Shown: positions 1-6,245 of the stretch, piece by piece
How positions within the stretch are numbered: the stretch's first letter is position 1
Layout: the number at the start of each line of letters is the position of its first letter
Origin: a virus
Virus record (IMG/VR): IMGVR_UViG_3300027608_000131
Coordinates: 1-26,222 of that record
Reading direction: 5' to 3' (one strand)
DNA length: 26,222 nt
Translations under genes and position numbers: made by a program
The notes under the pieces: generated by a model
Told to the model about the DNA's origin: nothing
What the model saw: the letters and a program-made list of their open reading frames with translations, nothing else
Databases searched by the model: none

Positions 1-66
1 TTTAAACAGCCTTTGGCAGAAAGAGTATACAAAATAAAAGATAATATTTGCCTTGGCAAGTACTAA
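1..66 (+). CDS. Possible C-terminal end of an upstream gene (partial)
   Basis: Frame 1 is open from the window edge for 21 codons and ends at TAA (64-66), with charged residues near its end (ERVYKIKD, then CLGKY). The other two plus frames close sooner. This could be the tail of a gene that begins before the window, but it is too short to identify, and a 21-codon open stretch can occur by chance. Its end overlaps a potential RNA stem at 45-86. Confidence 0.25.
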   Translation, partial: FKQPLAERVYKIKDNICLGKY

Positions 67-86
67 AAGGTACTGTGTAGCAAATA
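45..86 (+). other. Potential RNA stem-loop with nested hairpin
   Basis: TATTTGC (45-51) is perfectly complementary to GCAAATA (80-86), a 7-bp stem. Inside it AGTAC (59-63) pairs with GTACT (70-74) around a 6-base loop. No U-tract follows, so it does not look like a simple intrinsic terminator. It is one of several such structures in the gene-poor left end. Only complementarity is seen; transcription is not shown. Confidence 0.35.
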
Positions 87-508
87 GTCTATATATATAC
101 TTAACCGGCCTCCGGCAGGTGGGGCGTACAGCTTTCAACTTCTTTGAGTGTGGATATGCCACGGTCATCTAGACCTACTAACCACCTATGTAACTATTAA
201 AACTAGATTATTATAACAAAGTCTCCAGCCTGTGTAACAATGTGACTTTGGTACTGATAATCAGGTAGTTATAAAATGAGATATGTGAGAAAAAGAGGAA
301 GAATGAGATTAACTAATAACCTATCTATGATTTTATAGGCAGTAATAGCTTACAGCTTTGGTCTTAAGCCCTCATATTATATAGTATATAGCTAAAATAG
401 ACTTAGTATATACATTAAGAATAGTATTATCTCTCTCTATCTCTTTCTATAGTTAGAGTAACATACTAACTTATTCCGGAATTAAATAATTTTGCCAAAT
501 AACAGGGC
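67..508 (+). other. Gene-poor region with several potential RNA structures
   Basis: No convincing protein gene is present here. The stretch contains a three-way-junction-like element (117-187), a 7-bp stem CAAAGTC/GACTTTG (217-223 with 244-250), a short hairpin CTGAT/ATCAG (254-264) and a TATATAG-rich stretch around 376-400. No tRNA with recognisable D- and T-arms and no group I or group II intron core was seen. It may be a structured non-coding RNA locus, a long leader, or a control region between gene blocks. Confidence 0.4.
117..187 (+). ncRNA. Candidate three-way-junction RNA element
   Basis: AGGTGG (117-122) pairs with CCACCT (182-187). Immediately inside, GGCGTA (123-128) pairs with TATGCC (155-160) with one G-U wobble, so the two helices could stack without a linker. 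TCAA/TTGA (135-138 with 144-147) forms an apical hairpin. GGTC/GACC (163-166 with 172-175) forms the third arm around a 5-base loop. The total is 71 nt, but the arms do not match a tRNA cloverleaf: there is no D-arm and no TTC loop. I do not recognise it as a known riboswitch class. The element is inferred from base pairing alone. Confidence 0.35.
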
Positions 509-523
509 TTGGTACTGTTACAT

Positions 524-709
524 ATGATTATAATGCAAAAACTTACAGTTATGATTTTTAAATTAATTGCAGAAATTATTAAAGATGCTTCTACAGCTTC
601 TAACAAAAGATTAGACAAGAATGCTTATGCTGATTTCTTAAATACTCTCTCTATAGATGACTTAATAGTCCTTAGAGATAGTTATAAGGCAGAAAAGATA
701 TTGTCATAG
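524..709 (+). CDS. Small hypothetical protein, about 61 aa
   Basis: The frame is open from a TTG at 509, but ATG at 524 is a likelier start; ATGs at 533 and 551 are also in frame. The product is short, helical-looking and charged, with a run of hydrophobic residues near the N-terminus (LTVMIFKLIAEII) followed by a polar C-terminal half (NAYADFLNTLSIDDLIVLRDSYKAEK). No family is recognised. A stable hairpin sits just after the stop (717-742). It stands alone between two structured non-coding stretches, and short length leaves some doubt that it is real. Confidence 0.5.
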   Translation: MIIMQKLTVMIFKLIAEIIKDASTASNKRLDKNAYADFLNTLSIDDLIVLRDSYKAEKILS

Positions 710-716
710 TACTTAT

Positions 717-742
717 TCCCGCAAGATTAATTTCTTGTGGGA
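717..742 (+). terminator. Hairpin, possible terminator after the 62-codon gene
   Basis: TCCCGCAAGA pairs with TCTTGTGGGA over 10 bp, with one G-U wobble, around the loop TTAATT. It begins 7 bases after the stop of the preceding gene. The following TTAATAAT is only weakly T-rich, so termination is uncertain; it could instead be part of the structured element downstream. Confidence 0.5.
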
Positions 743-777
743 TTAATAATGCACCATTTCTACTTCCCAAGGGTAGA

Positions 778-866
778 CAGTTGTAATAATGAGTGAAAAA
801 TCTTGCACCAACCTCTTCCAGGTATAATGCTAAGAACTCTATCAGTGGAATTCTGTATTACAACTG
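778..866 (+). ncRNA. Candidate structured RNA or leader element
   Basis: CAGTTGTAATA (778-788) and TATTACAACTG (856-866) form a perfect 11-bp closing stem. Inside it AGAACTC (833-839) and GAATTCT (848-854) can form a second helix with one mismatch, separated from the closing stem by a single base (855). The 44-base middle segment may fold weakly through GCACC/GGT..TGC. The element lies 50 bases upstream of the 104-aa gene and could be a leader structure or a small RNA. Only base pairing supports it. Confidence 0.4.
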
Positions 867-884
867 AGTGCAGAGGGATATTAA

Positions 885-915
885 TTAACTTAAACTAAAC
901 TTAAAAATTAAACTT
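885..915 (+). repeat. A/T-rich leader repeat, copy 1
   Basis: The leader of the 104-aa gene closely resembles that of the next gene (1231-1257). Both contain CTTAAACTAAA(A)CTTAAAA shortly before the ATG. The shared leader probably reflects local duplication or a common translation-initiation context. No Shine-Dalgarno GGAGG is present, as is usual for Bacteroidota and their phages. Confidence 0.55.
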
Positions 916-1230
916 ATGAATAGAAATTATCCTTTTGGTTATGGTGTGTTAGCCGGTCTACACACTGTTAAATTAAATGTTAACTTATTAGTTGCTGATG
1001 CAAGTAAATTAGTTGACAAAAATGAACACTTAGCAATTTACTCTACAGGTAGAGGTGACAGAATAAGAGTAGAAGGCTTTATAACAGGAGCAAATTTTCC
1101 AAATTTTCTTAAAGATTTGGAAATATATAAACTTGATTATAAAGTAAATAAACTAATAGAAAGAAAAGTTCTTATATTAGATACTTCTATATCTACTGCA
1201 ATAGCAGACTTTAATGATTTACCTTTTTAA
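916..1230 (+). CDS. Hypothetical protein, 104 aa, with SSB-like C-terminal tip
   Basis: The ATG at 916 follows an A/T-rich leader. No family is recognised with certainty. The middle is rich in beta-type stretches (LAIYSTGRGDRIRVEGFI). The C-terminus ends in DFNDLPF, which resembles the acidic tip with final Pro-Phe of bacterial single-stranded DNA-binding proteins (DDDIPF in E. coli SSB). In SSB that tip recruits partner enzymes. This protein could therefore be a small ssDNA-binding protein or a mimic of the SSB tail; both are inference. It heads a run of short genes that continues to 2100. Confidence 0.75.
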   Translation: MNRNYPFGYGVLAGLHTVKLNVNLLVADASKLVDKNEHLAIYSTGRGDRIRVEGFITGANFPNFLKDLEIYKLDYKVNKLIERKVLILDTSISTAIADFNDLPF

Positions 1231-1257
1231 TTTAAACTTAAACTAAAACTTAAAATT
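1231..1257 (+). repeat. A/T-rich leader repeat, copy 2
   Basis: This 27-base spacer between the 104-aa and 70-aa genes nearly repeats the leader at 885-915, ending directly at the ATG. It is seen directly in the sequence. It probably serves as a translation-initiation leader. Confidence 0.5.
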
Positions 1258-1470
1258 ATGCAAAACTCAAATGAACTAAAAGTATTAATTTACAACATAA
1301 TGTTAAAGGAAGTCTTTAATGTTATCAGTGAAGACTGTAGAAAAGAAATAGAGAGACTTATTGATGAAAGATTAGAATACTACAAAACTATTGCTATGTC
1401 TAACTCTATGGACATAGAAGAAATAAGAGCAAAATATAGTATTTACAATGACTTAAAAAACTTATTATGA
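1258..1470 (+). CDS. Small hypothetical protein, 70 aa
   Basis: The product is strongly charged and looks almost wholly alpha-helical (ECRKEIERLIDERLEYYK-like pattern in the middle), with no membrane segment or metal-binding motif. The start ATG follows the second leader repeat. The stop overlaps the next start (ATGA at 1467-1470), so it is translationally coupled to the membrane protein that follows. No family is recognised. Confidence 0.65.
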   Translation: MQNSNELKVLIYNIMLKEVFNVISEDCRKEIERLIDERLEYYKTIAMSNSMDIEEIRAKYSIYNDLKNLL

Positions 1471-1664
1471 TTATGGAAACTATGATTACAAAAATTAATA
1501 AAGTCTCTATGGCTTTATTAGTAGCAATTGGAATGCAATACTTTATGGTAGGAGCATTAACTATGCAGTTTATGGATTTTTCGGGATTTTCAGTAATTAA
1601 TTGGATATTAGAAATAATTTATCTATCTTTTACTATATCTCTTGCATTAAGAACTGATATATGA
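1467..1664 (+). CDS. Small membrane protein, 65 aa
   Basis: It starts in a 4-base ATGA overlap with the upstream gene; an alternative ATG lies two codons in. Two hydrophobic segments (about residues 14-34 and 43-61) predict two membrane spans with a short loop. The function is unknown. Two tiny membrane proteins and a lipoprotein in a row suggest a cassette aimed at the host cell envelope, for example modification of the inner membrane or exclusion of other phages, but this is inferred from position only. Confidence 0.65.
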   Translation: MIMETMITKINKVSMALLVAIGMQYFMVGALTMQFMDFSGFSVINWILEIIYLSFTISLALRTDI

Positions 1665-1855
1665 GAAATAAAAATGTTAGCTTAATCATTGCTAGTCTAG
1701 GATTAGCAATGATGGTTATCTGTATTTATGGATTATATACAGTTACAACAAATAATGATGCTATGTTAGCATTAATAGGATTTAATCTATCTGCAATACT
1801 TGCAGGTATAGCAATATGGGATTATGATTACTTAACTAAAAAAACAAAAATATGA
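1661..1855 (+). CDS. Small membrane protein, 64 aa
   Basis: It overlaps the previous gene by an ATGA and the next by another ATGA, so the three are translated as a coupled unit. A short basic N-terminus (MRNKN) is followed by two hydrophobic spans (about residues 7-27 and 34-53) and a polar tail ending in KKTKI. By the positive-inside rule both ends would be cytoplasmic. No family is recognised. Confidence 0.65.
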   Translation: MRNKNVSLIIASLGLAMMVICIYGLYTVTTNNDAMLALIGFNLSAILAGIAIWDYDYLTKKTKI

Positions 1856-2100
1856 AAACAATTAAAATTAATTTAATAGTAATTGCATACTTTGTAATTA
1901 TATCAATTGTAGCTATAATAGCTACATCTTGTGGATCATCACATACAACATGTGATGCTTATAGCAAAGTTAAATGGGAAAATTCAATAAACAACTCTGA
2001 AAATGAAGAGTTTGTAACAGAAGTTGCATTTAACCTTGGGATTGAAAACAATCAAGTAACACAAGCTCAATTTGATGAGCGGTATTCAGCAGGATACTAA
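1852..2100 (+). CDS. Putative lipoprotein, 82 aa
   Basis: The N-terminus has a basic start (MKTIK), a long hydrophobic stretch and a lipobox-like ATS-C with the lipidated cysteine at residue 27, followed by GSSHTTCDAY. This 'SCGSS' arrangement is typical of Bacteroidota lipoproteins. The mature part is about 56 residues, polar and acidic. Phage lipoproteins often act in superinfection exclusion by blocking DNA entry or receptors; that role is inferred. It is the last gene of the coupled membrane run and is followed directly by a terminator. Confidence 0.75.
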   Translation: MKTIKINLIVIAYFVIISIVAIIATSCGSSHTTCDAYSKVKWENSINNSENEEFVTEVAFNLGIENNQVTQAQFDERYSAGY

Positions 2101-2105
2101 TATAT

Positions 2106-2129
2106 GCCAGTGTAACAGCTGGCTTTTTT
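2106..2129 (+). terminator. Rho-independent terminator after the lipoprotein gene
   Basis: GCCAG (2106-2110) pairs with CTGGC (2119-2123) around an 8-base loop, followed at once by six T residues (2124-2129). It begins five bases after the lipoprotein stop and ends the left-hand run of small genes. Confidence 0.8.
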
Positions 2130-2148
2130 ATTAATTAAAAACTGTAAT

Positions 2149-2814
2149 ATGATATTTAGAAAATTAAGTAAATTATATGAACTTAGAACAAGATTATATA
2201 CACTTCTTGAAAGAGCTAAGAATTCAGGAGCTGATCCTGATGTAATAACAATAAGAGTTAATGATTTAGAATATGATATTGCTAAAGTAAATAGCAAAAT
2301 AGAATTTGAAAAAGTATTAAGACCCTTTATTTATATAATATGGATATTCTTAGGTATTGCTTTATTTATGTTATTTAGTTTTATGTATACTCCTAGAGTA
2401 ACAAAAATATATTATAAAACAAAAGTTTCATCTACAATAGCTGATGATTCATTATTTACTAAAGAAAAATTAATACTTTATGTTAACTCTTTAAACTTAA
2501 AATTTCCTCACATTATACTAGCACAAGCTCAATTAGAATCAGGTAATTTTACTTCACATATATTTAAAAGTAATAATAACTTTTTTGGTATGAAACAAGC
2601 TAGAAGTAGACCAACAACTTGTATTAGATTACAACACGGTCATGCTTACTATAATAATTGGAAAGATTGTGTAATTGATTATGCACTTTATCAAGCTGCA
2701 TATTTAAAAAATATAAAAACTGAAGAACAATATTATAACTATATTGGACGTAATTATGCAGAGAATGCAAATTATGCTAAAATAGTAAAGAAAATTGCAC
2801 AAAATTATAAATAG
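2149..2814 (+). CDS. Membrane-anchored glucosaminidase-type peptidoglycan hydrolase
   Basis: The C-terminal half (about residues 105-221) matches the N-acetylglucosaminidase (GH73/FlgJ-like) fold signature. It has AQAQLESGNF with the presumed catalytic Glu130, then SNNNFFGMK, then the aromatic WKDCVIDY..YQ segment. The N-terminus (1-55) is charged and coiled-coil-like, followed by one membrane span (about 59-80). The protein would thus be a type II membrane protein with the enzyme domain in the periplasm, where it would cleave peptidoglycan glycan strands. It could be the endolysin, held as a signal-anchor, or a wall-remodelling enzyme. It sits between two terminators as a single-gene unit. 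The family call is firm, the exact role is not. Confidence 0.82.
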   Translation: MIFRKLSKLYELRTRLYTLLERAKNSGADPDVITIRVNDLEYDIAKVNSKIEFEKVLRPFIYIIWIFLGIALFMLFSFMYTPRVTKIYYKTKVSSTIADDSLFTKEKLILYVNSLNLKFPHIILAQAQLESGNFTSHIFKSNNNFFGMKQARSRPTTCIRLQHGHAYYNNWKDCVIDYALYQAAYLKNIKTEEQYYNYIGRNYAENANYAKIVKKIAQNYK

Positions 2815-2815
2815 T

Positions 2816-2830
2816 ATATTCTGAGAATAT
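2816..2830 (+). other. Short hairpin after the hydrolase stop
   Basis: ATATTC (2816-2821) pairs with GAATAT (2825-2830) around a 3-base loop, and CTTTTCC follows shortly after. It lies just upstream of the much stronger terminator at 2847-2872 and may assist it or protect the transcript end. Confidence 0.35.
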
Positions 2831-2846
2831 GCTTTTCCAAAATAAC

Positions 2847-2872
2847 AGGGGAATATAATGTTCCCCTTTTAT
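2847..2872 (+). terminator. Rho-independent terminator after the hydrolase gene
   Basis: AGGGGAA (2847-2853) pairs perfectly with TTCCCCT (2861-2867) around a 7-base loop, followed by TTTATT. It separates the peptidoglycan hydrolase from the 88-aa gene. The next gene, 86 bases on, therefore probably has its own promoter, although I see no clear Bacteroidota TAnnTTTG box there. Confidence 0.82.
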
Positions 2873-2958
2873 TGTTTTAGCTATATACTGCAATATTTTA
2901 TTTTCTGCAAGCAATCATACATAAAATTATCACGTATTTTTACTACAGATATAAAAAC

Positions 2959-3225
2959 ATGCAATATCAGTTACCTAATGGAAAAGTAATTTATCTCTCT
3001 ATAGAGCAATTTCTAGAGATGACTGACCAAGATATACAGTTTTTAATGAGCATAGATCATGGAGTACATATTGTAGATCCATTTACAGGATCAGCAGTAG
3101 AAAATACCACATACAAAGAGTTTGATTTCTCATATTTACCTAATGATGAGAATGAAGAGAATGATACATTTGATGATATTTCATTAGATGATATTATTAA
3201 TTTAGAGGATCCCACAGATATATAG
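2959..3225 (+). CDS. Conserved-looking hypothetical protein, 88 aa, acidic tail
   Basis: The first two thirds look like a small folded domain (QLPNGKVIYLSIEQFLEMTD..DIQFLMSIDHG), and the last 30 residues are very acidic (NDENEENDTFDD..). I believe similar short proteins occur in crAss-like and other Bacteroidota phages, but cannot name a function. It stands as a single gene between terminator 2847-2872 and a hairpin at 3226-3247, which suggests independent expression. Confidence 0.7.
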   Translation: MQYQLPNGKVIYLSIEQFLEMTDQDIQFLMSIDHGVHIVDPFTGSAVENTTYKEFDFSYLPNDENEENDTFDDISLDDIINLEDPTDI

Positions 3226-3247
3226 TATTCTTATTGCAATAGGAATA
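3226..3247 (+). terminator. Perfect inverted repeat after the 88-aa gene, possible terminator
   Basis: TATTCTTATTG and CAATAGGAATA are complementary over 11 bp with one G-U wobble and no spacer, starting at the base after the stop codon. TTTATTACTTACT follows. The stem is A/T-rich and weak, so this may be a weak terminator or an operator-like palindrome for the downstream gene. Confidence 0.45.
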
Positions 3248-3330
3248 TTTATTACTTACTATTAGTTTGAGTAACTATAGTATAGTATTCCACTCACAAA
3301 TCAATTTATTTATTATTTAACAACCAAGTT

Positions 3331-3807
3331 ATGAACTCAAATGTAACAGTAGTAGCTGATGCTACAACAAATTCAGTAATTAATCAATCTACAAATAATC
3401 CAGAATATGGTTTTGTAAGATTACAACAAACAAGGACTCAAATTGATGAGAATGGATTTTTAAGAAGAAGGTCTTTTTCTTCTTTAATACATGGTCCTAT
3501 AACTTTATTACAAGCTTCAAATTTTTATGCTGGTCAAATTTTACCAGGTAATATAATTGTTAAAGAAGCAATGACTCCATTTAATAAAAAAACTCCTGAA
3601 AGAGATTTAAAAATTGCAGGTGAAACAGGAATTGTTTGCCGTGTAGGTGGAGAACCTATTTATAGGAAAACTTATTATTCAGCAAGTGCTAGTTCTGTTG
3701 ATATTACAATTGAACATGATAATGTTGAGGAGTTAAAAAATGCATATGATTTACAAGCAAGCAAAGGTTTTGCAGTTAAACCTAATTCAGACTTTGATAT
3801 TATTTAA
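3331..3807 (+). CDS. Conserved hypothetical protein, 158 aa, possibly nucleic-acid binding
   Basis: The protein has a disordered Asn/Thr-rich N-terminus (about 1-22). A compact region (about 25-135) follows, rich in beta-type stretches and basic residues (GFVRLQQTRTQIDENGFLRRR, then FYAGQILPGNIIVKE). It ends DFDII. It has its own transcription unit, with the palindrome at 3226 upstream and a strong terminator at 3829-3856 downstream. This is typical of a highly expressed single gene. A DNA-binding or SSB-like role is possible from composition but not shown. Confidence 0.7.
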   Translation: MNSNVTVVADATTNSVINQSTNNPEYGFVRLQQTRTQIDENGFLRRRSFSSLIHGPITLLQASNFYAGQILPGNIIVKEAMTPFNKKTPERDLKIAGETGIVCRVGGEPIYRKTYYSASASSVDITIEHDNVEELKNAYDLQASKGFAVKPNSDFDII

Positions 3808-3828
3808 TATTAATTAAAGATTGCACAA

Positions 3829-3856
3829 AAATAAGGGTCAGAAATGGCCCTTATTT
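3829..3856 (+). terminator. Rho-independent terminator
   Basis: AAATAAGGGTC (3829-3839) pairs over 11 bp, with one T-G wobble, with GGCCCTTATTT (3846-3856) around a 6-base loop. The A-tract before and T-rich tract after suit termination. It closes the single-gene unit of the 158-aa protein. Confidence 0.82.
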
Positions 3857-3875
3857 ATTATTTATTATTTTAAAA

Positions 3876-4367
3876 ATGTATATTATGGAAAAGTTAAAAC
3901 AAAATATAAAAGAATATCAGCTTAATGCAGATAAAAATCATATAAAATATGAGCAAGATGGATATAACCACTATCAAAATTATCTTTATAAAAGAGCTTT
4001 GTATGGTCTAAATTCATTAACAGAAGAAGAACTAGTTACTATGTGTAGTAAAAAGAAACAAAGAATAATAAATGTATACAAGAGAGCTCAAATTGTTTTA
4101 AATACTTTTAAACAAACAGCTACTATTAGTTATACTAATTTTCTATTTAAAACTTTGTTTCCAAATAGTCCAATTACTCAGTTTTTATTATCTGAGACTA
4201 AAACTGATGATAAATTTAAAAATATTCTAACTTTTAAAGATTTAAATATCTCTAAAGAGCAGATTATTAGTATCTTTATGATAGAAGGTATTCTTCCTAA
4301 AAACTTTTTAAGTTTAGAGATACCTCAAAACCAATTACCAAGACTAAAGAATGCAAACAAAGCTTAA
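3876..4367 (+). CDS. Hypothetical protein, 163 aa
   Basis: The ATG at 3876 is first; an ATG three codons later (3885, MEKLKQ) is equally plausible. The protein is basic and mostly helical, with a lysine-rich N-terminal half (YKRALYGLNSLTEEELVTMCSKKKQR). The C-terminal half may hold a helix-turn-helix-like stretch (LNISKEQIISIFMIEGILP). No family is recognised. It opens the run that includes an HNH nuclease, a zinc-finger protein and an SF2 helicase, and overlaps the HNH gene by 17 bases, so a DNA-metabolism role is plausible. Confidence 0.65.
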   Translation: MYIMEKLKQNIKEYQLNADKNHIKYEQDGYNHYQNYLYKRALYGLNSLTEEELVTMCSKKKQRIINVYKRAQIVLNTFKQTATISYTNFLFKTLFPNSPITQFLLSETKTDDKFKNILTFKDLNISKEQIISIFMIEGILPKNFLSLEIPQNQLPRLKNANKA

Positions 4368-4761
4368 AGAATGTGATGGTTGTCAGAAGATGACTGTTAT
4401 ATGGAAGAACCATGAGGGATTCAAGTATTGTAAATATTGTTGGAGTTGCCAAAATCCCAAGAATAAAGATAATATACAGAAACCAACTGATTATAAAATC
4501 CCTCTGGTTTCTTCTAAAAGAAAAAAGAAAGATGCTGAGTATCTTAAGTTAAGAGAAAGGTTTCTTTCTGATCACTCTATGTGTGAGCTTAATTATTCTT
4601 GTTGTAGTAATGGTGCATCAGATGTGCACCACACTTTTGCAGGAGCTAACAGAGATGCATTCTATTTAGTACAAAGTACATGGAAAGCAGCTTGTAGAGC
4701 ATGTCACAAACATTTGCACGAACACCCTGCAGAGGCAAGAGTGTTAGGACACTTAAAATAA
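4351..4761 (+). CDS. HNH-type endonuclease with N-terminal zinc ribbon
   Basis: Residues 8-30 hold a zinc ribbon (C8-x2-C11 and C27-x2-C30). A Lys/Arg-rich linker follows (SSKRKKK). The C-terminal part carries the HNH-like beta-beta-alpha metal site: Cys84/Cys85, the DVHH pair at 91-94, and CRACH with Cys115, Cys118, His119, then HLHEHP. Such proteins nick or cut DNA; related phage proteins include NinG-like nucleases. The 4351 start overlaps the preceding gene by 17 bases and is supported because it keeps the first zinc cysteines. It might act in recombination or as a free-standing homing nuclease. Confidence 0.8.
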   Translation: MQTKLKECDGCQKMTVIWKNHEGFKYCKYCWSCQNPKNKDNIQKPTDYKIPLVSSKRKKKDAEYLKLRERFLSDHSMCELNYSCCSNGASDVHHTFAGANRDAFYLVQSTWKAACRACHKHLHEHPAEARVLGHLK

Positions 4762-4766
4762 TATGT

Positions 4767-5141
4767 ATGAAACCAATTATCCATGCAATAGGAGTTTCTT
4801 GTAATCATTTACATGTTAAAGAAACTTTTGATTTAAGACAAGTTACTTGTAAAGCATGTAAACATTTTTTAATAACAGATAAGGAGATTGAAAAAAAGTT
4901 TTATGAAAATGAAGCTGCAGTAAAAAAAGAAACTGAACAAAAAATGGCAAATTTAACTAATAGTATTATTATTAGAAAAAAAACTCCAGATGAAATAGTT
5001 TTTATTACTCCTAACTGTTCAAAATGTTTAATACCTATGATTGTTAGAACTAATAAACACACTAATAGATTTTTCTATGGTTGTGTAAAGTTTCCGCAAT
5101 GTAAACAAACAGAAAAATTTATTAAAATAATAAGTAAATGA
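4767..5141 (+). CDS. Zinc-finger protein with topoisomerase-type C4 finger, 124 aa
   Basis: I place the start at ATG 4767, five bases after the HNH stop; the frame is open further upstream (4701) inside the HNH gene. The N-terminal part has a possible zinc site (Cys12, His14/His16, Cys28, Cys31). The C-terminal part matches the zf-C4 repeat found at the end of type IA topoisomerases: C84-x2-C87..PM..R, then FFYGC106..FPQC112K. That repeat binds single-stranded DNA. The stop overlaps the helicase start by ATGA, suggesting the two act together. No topoisomerase catalytic domain is present. Confidence 0.72.
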   Translation: MKPIIHAIGVSCNHLHVKETFDLRQVTCKACKHFLITDKEIEKKFYENEAAVKKETEQKMANLTNSIIIRKKTPDEIVFITPNCSKCLIPMIVRTNKHTNRFFYGCVKFPQCKQTEKFIKIISK

Positions 5142-6229
5142 ACAGAGAAGAAATACAAGCAGCAGCATTAAAAGCTACTGAAGGTAATCAAAAATGTTCT
5201 GTAGTATTAGGCACAGGGGTCGGTAAGACCCTTGTTGGCCTAAAACATATGGAACTTAATACTACACCTCTTATGAGGACATTAGTAGTTGCACCTAAAA
5301 AATCTATCTTCCAATCTTGGAAAGATGATGCAGAAACTTTTAACATGCAAGAACAATTAAGCAGGATTACATTTACAACTTATTTAAGTTTAAATAAACA
5401 TAACCCTGCTGACTTTGATGCTGTGTATTTAGATGAAGCTCATAGTTTATTAGATAGTCATAGAGGATTTTTGCAACTGTACAAAGGAAAGATACTTGGT
5501 CTTACTGGTACTCCACCAAAATATAAAGATTCTGAAAAAGGTAAACTAGTACAGGAGTTTTGTCCTGTAGTATATACTTTTAAAGCAGATGATGCTATAG
5601 AGAATGGAATACTTAATGATTACCAGATCATAGTACATGAATTAGAACTTAATACTGCAAAGAATTATGCTGTAGATATGAAAACTAAAAGTTTTATTAC
5701 CTCTGAGCAATTAAATTATAATTATTGGAGTAATAGAATTGATATAGGTTCAGGTCCTGCACATATTCTTAGAGTAATGAGAATGAAAGCCATGATGGAA
5801 TATACTAGCAAAGAAAAATATACTAAAATACTAATGAACAGTATTAATACTAAGTGTATTGTATTTGCTAATACTCAAGATCAAGCTGATAGATTGTGTA
5901 CTCACAGTTATCATAGTAATAATCCTAAATCTGAAGAAAATCTGGAAATGTTTAAAGAAGATACTATTGATAAACTTTCTACTGTTATGCAGTTAAATGA
6001 AGGAGTTAATATTGCTAATCTTAAACAAGGTATTATTATGCATGCATATGGTAATGAAAGAAAAGCTAGTCAGAGAATTGGAAGATTACTTAGATTAAAT
6101 CCAGATGATAAAGCTGTTGTACATATACTATGTTACATAGGGACAGTTGATGAGAAATGGTGTAAAGAAGCATTAGAAGGTTTTGATCAAAGTAAAATAC
6201 TTTGGAAAAACTATAATATTAGCTTATAA
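5138..6229 (+). CDS. Superfamily 2 DNA helicase
   Basis: The 363-aa protein has all main SF2 motifs: Walker A GTGVGKT (25-31), DEAH box (99-102), motif III GLTGTPP (near 123), and motif VI QRIGR (312-316). It is a compact helicase without large insertions and resembles the UvsW/SNF2-like helicases of crAss-like phages. It would use ATP to move on or remodel DNA, for example branch migration or replication restart. It is coupled by ATGA to the zinc-finger gene upstream, which may supply DNA binding. The start MNREEIQAAALKAT places a Q-motif-like segment just before Walker A. Confidence 0.88.
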   Translation: MNREEIQAAALKATEGNQKCSVVLGTGVGKTLVGLKHMELNTTPLMRTLVVAPKKSIFQSWKDDAETFNMQEQLSRITFTTYLSLNKHNPADFDAVYLDEAHSLLDSHRGFLQLYKGKILGLTGTPPKYKDSEKGKLVQEFCPVVYTFKADDAIENGILNDYQIIVHELELNTAKNYAVDMKTKSFITSEQLNYNYWSNRIDIGSGPAHILRVMRMKAMMEYTSKEKYTKILMNSINTKCIVFANTQDQADRLCTHSYHSNNPKSEENLEMFKEDTIDKLSTVMQLNEGVNIANLKQGIIMHAYGNERKASQRIGRLLRLNPDDKAVVHILCYIGTVDEKWCKEALEGFDQSKILWKNYNISL

Positions 6230-6245
6230 TTGATTATATTATATT

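Noticed and set aside
276-338. 20-codon plus-strand frame giving a basic peptide (MRYVRKRGRMRLTNN..)
   Set aside because: It is too short and isolated to support as a gene, although the basic composition is noticeable.
1-915. tRNA genes or a self-splicing intron
   Set aside because: I found no acceptor/D/anticodon/T-arm set with a GTTC-type loop, and no group I P7/P3 or group II domain V signature.
2097-2297. Minus-strand open frame opposite the hydrolase gene
   Set aside because: It lies over a terminator and the 5' part of a clearly recognised plus-strand gene, and has no family resemblance.
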